From positions 1 through 22,052 of the forward strand of contig RBNI01001523.1 in NCBI GenBank assembly GCA_003990745.1: 22,052 nt of DNA. The letters run 5' to 3'. The notes beneath the pieces are model-generated. The model had not been told where the DNA came from and ran no database searches. It worked only from the letters and a program-made list of their open reading frames with translations. A program made the position numbers and the translations under genes. This DNA comes from Jimgerdemannia flammicorona. Lineage: Eukaryota; Mucoromycota; Endogonomycetes; Endogonales; Endogonaceae. This document shows positions 17,390 through 22,052 of the stretch, piece after piece. Within the stretch, counting starts at the first letter, position 1. Each line of letters begins with the position of its first letter.

Positions 17390-20300
17390 TCAATGAAAGA
17401 CCACTTTATCAAACACCATTTCCACCTGCCCACTACTCTGTTCACAGATCCCTTCCACCAAACGGTGACGTCGCCCACCTTGGGGTCCCCATCCAACCCA
17501 CTACCTAATCAGCAGATCTGCCACCAACTCCTCCTATCTCAACAACTTCTTCCATATCTCTATCTGTTGCCCCTCCTCAAAAACAAAGAGCCAATGTCCA
17601 GCCAACCCCACCCACACTGCCATAACCCATCCTACAGTAAGCCACCCATTGCTGATACCTCCCACAAGTCTAGATTCCAAATCTTCCCAGCGACCTCTCT
17701 CCCCATCTGGTCTCCTTTCAACCCCTAGCTGGTCCCCTATAGCTATCCAAAAGTCCCCCAGTACCTCACATTCTCCCAGTCAATGTTCTGGCATTTGTAC
17801 AAATCCCCCAGCTTGCCCAACATTATAACACTCCTCACAATCCAGCTGACCACTATCCACCAAATGCTCAGTATAGAAATTCAACATAATATTCCTCCAC
17901 AACATTTGTCACCACACTATCCAGAACTTGGGAGGTAGTCACTGCCACACCTCCATACTCCAAGACCAGATCCCTGCCCAGTCCCACTCCTCACCAATCC
18001 CCACTGCCTGCCAACTACTCAGCCAAAGATTCTGACCAATTTACCACTGATACTCCACTCCATCCCCAATATCAAACTCAGCAAGTGGAACTCTCTCTAG
18101 AAGGAGATGGTCCCATCTCCACATAGCTGGGCCCCATACCACCTCTTCCTCATTGCCACACCAGCACAGGCCAATCCAGTGTGTACCATCGACCACTCTC
18201 CACCAGAAGCCCTTATACCATAGCCATCAGCTCCCATTCAGACCCACCAAAGAGAGTAGATCCCCTGAGGACCCTTGGGGGGAGACTCTCATCTCCCACA
18301 CCTTCTGCATCAGTGGCACCCAACCTCCACCCTGTAGCTCAACAGCCCTTCTCAACCACCAAGCTTGCAGGCAGTGTAATCGCTTAGGGAAATCAGCAAG
18401 GCCCAGGCCTCCCCTAAGCACTGGCTCGACAAGGGTATCCCAACTGATCTGGGCCCTTTTACCTGTCCAAATCCAATCCCTAGCCAGTTTCATCAGCCTC
18501 TTCACCACCCAAGCTAGAAAGTCTAAGTGATATACCACATACCACAGCTTGGGGAACCAGTATACATTCAGAATCACCACCTGCTCCACCAGGGATATGT
18601 GATGCCCCACCAACCTTTTAGAGCCTTCCCCCAAATGTCCACCCTTCTCTCCCACCATATCCATGGCAGGACTGATCCATATACAGAGAGGAAGATACCA
18701 AGATACTGCACCACCTCTCCTGTGGGGACAATTGTTCCAATGACATCCCCTCCTACTAGCCCATTCCCCAACACCATTGTCTTATACTTATTCCAGTTGA
18801 GCTTTGCTCCAGAGTGTGCCTCATACCACTCCACTATTCCCCGAAGAGCCTCTACATCTGCTACTGATCTAAGTCCAACTACTATATCATCTGCAAAGGC
18901 CCCCACCTTCCACTCCACACCATACACAGAGAGCCCAGCCACCCTCCTATGGATCCTATCCAGCAAAGGTTCCAAGGAGAGTGCATAAAGGATAGGGGAC
19001 AGCAGGTCCCCTTGAGGGACTCCCCTCCCCAAGGGGAATGCCAAACCCCTGTGACCATTACACATTAGTGCCACTCTACTCCCTTCCAACAAACTCAACA
19101 TAGAGGCCCGAAACTGTAGCAGAACACCAATTCTGTCCAACATCTTGCCCAGCCAAACCTGCCAAACATGGTCGTAGGCCTTCTCCTGGTCCAAAAAAAC
19201 CAGTCTACCATCTAGTCTGCAGGCCTGGGCCCCTTCAATAATGCCATGCACTCAGGCAGTTCCATCTCTGATAAGTCTACCTCCTACAAAGCCCTGCTGC
19301 TCCTCACCCAGTACCTGTTGAGCAACCTTCTGTAACCTTGTAACAATCACCTTAGTCACCAACTTCCGATCTATATCCAGAAGCATGATTGGTCTCCAGT
19401 TCTTCCAATCCTTGCACCTGCCCTTGTCTTTGTACAATAGTGCCACCATCCCTAAGTCCTGCTCTCTAACCCACATGCCATTTAGAATAACATAGTCGCA
19501 GAGGGCAGCCATCTCTTCCAGCATTCCAGGGACTTTTACCATCTTCTTCCAGAAGTCCCATGGTAACCCATCCTCCCCAGGTACTGTCCCAAGCTTAGTC
19601 GCTGCCAGGACTCCTTGGATCTCCTCCTCCTGGACTGGCAAAATCAAGTCACCCAGTCCCTCTACCTGTGGCAGCTCCCACTTCTCCAGCGTGTCACCAA
19701 TTGCCTTGGCATCAGCACCCCCTTCTTTCTCACTCCACAGACCCTACCAATTCTCCTTCAATACTCCCAGGATCTGCTGCATACTATGCACCAACTCTCC
19801 CTCAGCATCAAAGACCCCATTCCACCGATGTCTCACTTGCCTGGCTTTGAGGAGCCTAGACAAGTACCTAGTAGGCTGCTCCCCCTCCTCAAGCCCCTGC
19901 CACCTTAGCCTGGCAGCCATTTCTTACATATGAGTCTCCTTCTCCTCTCTCAACACCTGTTGTAGTTCCACAACTTCCAATTTCGTCCTCTCTAACCTCC
20001 AATCCTCCACCTCATCAGATGTAAGCAAATCTGCCCACTCCAACTGCAATCTCCTCAGTCCATTTAAAGCACACTGTACTCACCTTCTCCTCTGTCTCCC
20101 TGCCTCTCTATCAGCTCCACCCCAATAGACCCTCGCAGCCTCCTTCAACCTCATCCAACAGATACCCACAGACACACACTCCCACCTCTAGAGTGGAACC
20201 TTTGCCTGGATGTCCTCCACCCAAAAGTCCCACAACCCCTTCTCAGTCAGCAGGGAGGAGTTAAGGCATCAATGTCCAGGTCCATCTCTACTCCCCCCAA

Positions 20301-21006
20301 ACTGCCTCTGCCCAAACAGTCCCCAGTGATCAGACCATGGGTACCACACCACCTCCAAAGTCTTCCAGACATCAGCCCCCCAACATTCAGCTGTCAGAAT
20401 CCAGTCAATCCTTGTCCCTAAGCCATTCACCCAGTGTGTGTAGACCCTGGAGTCACCCCACCATGTTCAGTCCATATCTCCTAAGGAGCTAAGGTTTTCC
20501 ACCTCCTTCCATGTATCTAGACCACCACTCCTCCCACTGGCATTCCTCCCTCCATCAGTTCTATCCAGCCACAAATCTCAAATCATGTTAAAATCATCAC
20601 CAAGAACATCGACCCCTTCCTCCAAGAGAATGCCCCCCTCTAGTAACTCCTTAATCTACGCAATCCTCTCTCCCCTAGCCACTGGACAGTAACAAGAGCC
20701 CACCCTCACCGATTCCCACCCTGGCCTGTGCCAATTACCCCAGACCAAGTGATCTCCCCAGCTCTTGATTCCCTCCAAATCTCCTCTACCCTTCTTTACC
20801 AGAATTGCCACCTTTCCAAACTAAGTGGTAGCCCCACCCCATTCCTTAGTCCACTCTACCTGATCATCCTCATCCTCACACCATACATCCTGCAGTAAAA
20901 AGAGATCAGCCTCCAATCTCTTTAGCCATGTAAAAATATTCTTATGCCACTCAGATCCCTGAAGGTCATTCACATTGAGAGAGAAGATGCTAGTTGTACT
21001 ATTCAT
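17390..21006 (-). pseudogene. LINE ORF2 of copy E: endonuclease-reverse transcriptase, broken
   Basis: The ATG at 21006 begins MNSTTSIFSLNVNDLQG, followed by FLLQDVWCEDEDDQVEW, DDFNMI with a stop, and WSDHWGLFGQ (near 20330). The reverse transcriptase at about 19460-18680 is the best kept in the window, with one TGA (19249-19251) for Trp: LLYKDKGRCKDWKNWRPI, DIDRKLVTK, GFVGGRLIRDG, LVFLDQEKAYDHV, GVPQGDLLSPILYAL and FADDIVVG. KLWYVVYHLDFLAWVVKRL and GGLGLADFPKRL follow in a second frame. A CEEC motif and VQMPEH lie near 17790-17860. The last aligned in-frame stop is the TGA at 17390-17392, just before the G run that replaces the usual C-terminus. Other breaks occur near 20820, 20600 and 18600. 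Confidence 0.88.
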
Positions 21007-21037
21007 AAGGAATATTATTAAAGATCAAACTTCTCCT

Positions 21038-22033
21038 CTACAAATCCACACTCAAGTCCTCCTGTGCCAAATCCAAGACATGTTCCGCAGCCAGTTCCTT
21101 CTTCTCAGCTTCCTGTGCCTCCAACCTACCCAGTAGTTCAACCATTGCCCCATCCTCTTTCTCCTCAAAGTCCTCCTGATACTCCACACAGGCCTTCTGC
21201 CAGAACTACAAACCATATCATTCTGCCCAACAGTAGGCAGCCCGCTCACCAGCGACAACTACCAGCTCTGCCTTCCTCACCTCATCCACCTCATATCTCT
21301 CTTCTTCCAGTAAGATTACAAGAATCTCTACCTTCAGTACCTCCACCACTCCATTACCTCACAGAATCCATGCTCAGTACTCCTCTGGCATGACCCCTAG
21401 ATCTACTTCTCCCAACACCTCAGCCATAAGGTTATCCATCACCTTGCCCATCTACAGCAGATTCCCAATCTCCTTCCCTCCAGGGGTCCCTGGTCACCCT
21501 GCATCCAGCATCATAGTATCAGTACCTACACTGGCATCCTCATTCCACTCCTCCTCCAGGACATCCACTAGCTCATCCTCATCAACCACCACCACCTGGC
21601 CCCCTTTCGCCACATCTGGGACCCCAAAGGTAACTTGCTGGCCCCCTGCATCAGTACATCCTCTGCCACCCCTCTTCACCCCACTGGGCCCCTCCTGACA
21701 AGTGGGGGGGGGGTGCTATCTGACTCCTCCTCCCAAACTTCAAAAGTACCATCTGCATAGGGATCCTTGCCCAGCACTTTTGCAGCCCATTCTTCCATCA
21801 CCACCGCCTCCTTTTCTCCTTCGCTAGCCCATATACTGGCTTTGACACCTCCAGACTCCTCAGCCCCATCTACCTTTCTCTTCTCCCCTCCTGTCATACT
21901 CACCAAGAGCTCTCTCTGCCTCAAGCACCCCTGGGCCTGCTCCCACTACCTCTTGTCAGTGTAGATACTCTTCCCCTCTATAATCTCCAGGTGTGTCGAC
22001 TCCTTATAGAGCTTCCAGGCTTTTGCTCTCCTC
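21038..22033 (-). pseudogene. C-terminal half of ORF1 of copy E, interrupted by F
   Basis: The stop TAG at 21038-21040 follows LAQEDLSVDL, 31 nt before the ORF2 ATG. Upstream on the minus strand are YQEDFEEK, EVGNLL-like sequence, DELVDVLEEEWNEDASVG, the superfamily motif DPYADGTFEVWEEE (near 21750) and RQRELL. The frame shifts near 21680 (a G run of 9 in GTGGGGGGGGG on the plus strand) and stops near 21494. At the codon that is CGA in copy C this copy has CAG (21176-21178). The match to A and C ends at 22033, at a T run. The rest of ORF1 should lie right of the window, beyond the inserted element. Confidence 0.82.
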
Positions 22034-22052
22034 TTTTTTTTTTTTTTTTTTT
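22034..22052 (-). mobile_element. Probable poly(A) tail of a further LINE (F) inserted in E
   Basis: The 19-base T run replaces the expected continuation of ORF1: A, B and C go on with Ser/Thr/Pro-rich antisense sequence here, not T. Every other T run in the window that is followed by ATAGTCAC is a LINE tail. The body of F is outside the window, so this is inference. Confidence 0.55.

Larger units (their letters stand above)
17215..22033 (-). mobile_element. LINE copy E, distinct subfamily, 5' end outside E-F junction
   Basis: A minus-strand LINE with the same plan as A and C but clearly different in sequence. The tail is a short T run (17215-17222) inserted in the coding-like part of H. ORF2 is nearly complete in length, and ORF1 is present in its C-terminal half and is interrupted at 22033 by another T run. 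Its TSD should contain sequence like CCAACTAG and lie outside the window. A 48-base C run marks the 3' end of ORF2. CpG count is intermediate (about 23 seen over 18000-22000). Confidence 0.88.

Noticed and set aside
17288..17728. Plus-strand frame with a long poly-Pro stretch
   Set aside because: The prolines come only from the poly(C) tract; the rest is antisense to ORF2 of copy E.
1..22052. Stop codon reassignment (for example TAG read as Gln)
   Set aside because: TAG, TGA and TAA all interrupt the frames, at positions that are Gln, Trp or Arg in sister copies, alongside frameshifts. Decay explains this better.
1..22052. CRISPR array, tRNA, rRNA, bacterial operon features
   Set aside because: No regularly spaced short repeats, cloverleaf-like segments or ribosome binding sites were seen; the sequence is eukaryotic transposon DNA.

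Overview
The window is retrotransposon sequence from end to end. I find no host gene, tRNA, rRNA or CRISPR array. It suggests a large, repeat-rich, CpG-depleted eukaryotic nuclear genome. A filamentous fungus, perhaps a basidiomycete, is my best guess, based on the L1-like LINEs with a DQEKAYD-type reverse transcriptase and a compact LTR with TGTAATA/TATTACA ends. The host is not proven.

The main component is one superfamily of poly(A)-tailed, two-ORF LINEs (non-LTR retrotransposons). Every copy reads on the minus strand. The intact plan, best seen in copy C, is: 5' leader of about 82 nt; ORF1 of about 674 codons (Gly-rich N-terminus, conserved middle, acidic C-terminal half, no zinc knuckle seen); about 30 nt spacer; ORF2 of about 1,219 codons (AP-like endonuclease, reverse transcriptase, C-terminal Cys-x2-Cys region); then a 3' UTR of about 60 nt with AATAAA, a small hairpin and poly(A). 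All copies are dead through stops, frameshifts and lost residues.

Layout (letters are mine). A, 1-5859: near full-length LINE. B, 5860-8298: 5' part of a much older LINE, cut inside its endonuclease by A. G, 8299-9369 + 15259-15532 + 15659-15803: a very old, divergent relative that would otherwise pass for intergenic DNA. C, 9370-15244: full-length LINE inserted in ORF1 of G with a 10-14 bp target-site duplication (TSD). D, 15533-15642: 110-bp 5'-truncated LINE also in ORF1 of G, with a 16-bp TSD. H, 15804-17214: 5' end of a plus-strand LTR retrotransposon (749-bp LTR, primer-binding site, degraded gag-like frame) that cuts ORF1 of G. E, 17215-22033: LINE of a distinct subfamily inserted in H, with a 48-base C run at its 3' end. 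F, 22034-22052: T run that interrupts ORF1 of E, probably the tail of another LINE.

The insertions give a relative history: G first; B, C, D and H into G; A into B; E into H; F into E. CpG content agrees, since G, H and B are almost CpG-free while A, C and E keep more. Genes here do not cooperate in a cellular pathway; ORF1 and ORF2 of each LINE would once have acted together in its own target-primed reverse transcription. Alignments and CpG counts were made by eye; no percent identities were computed.
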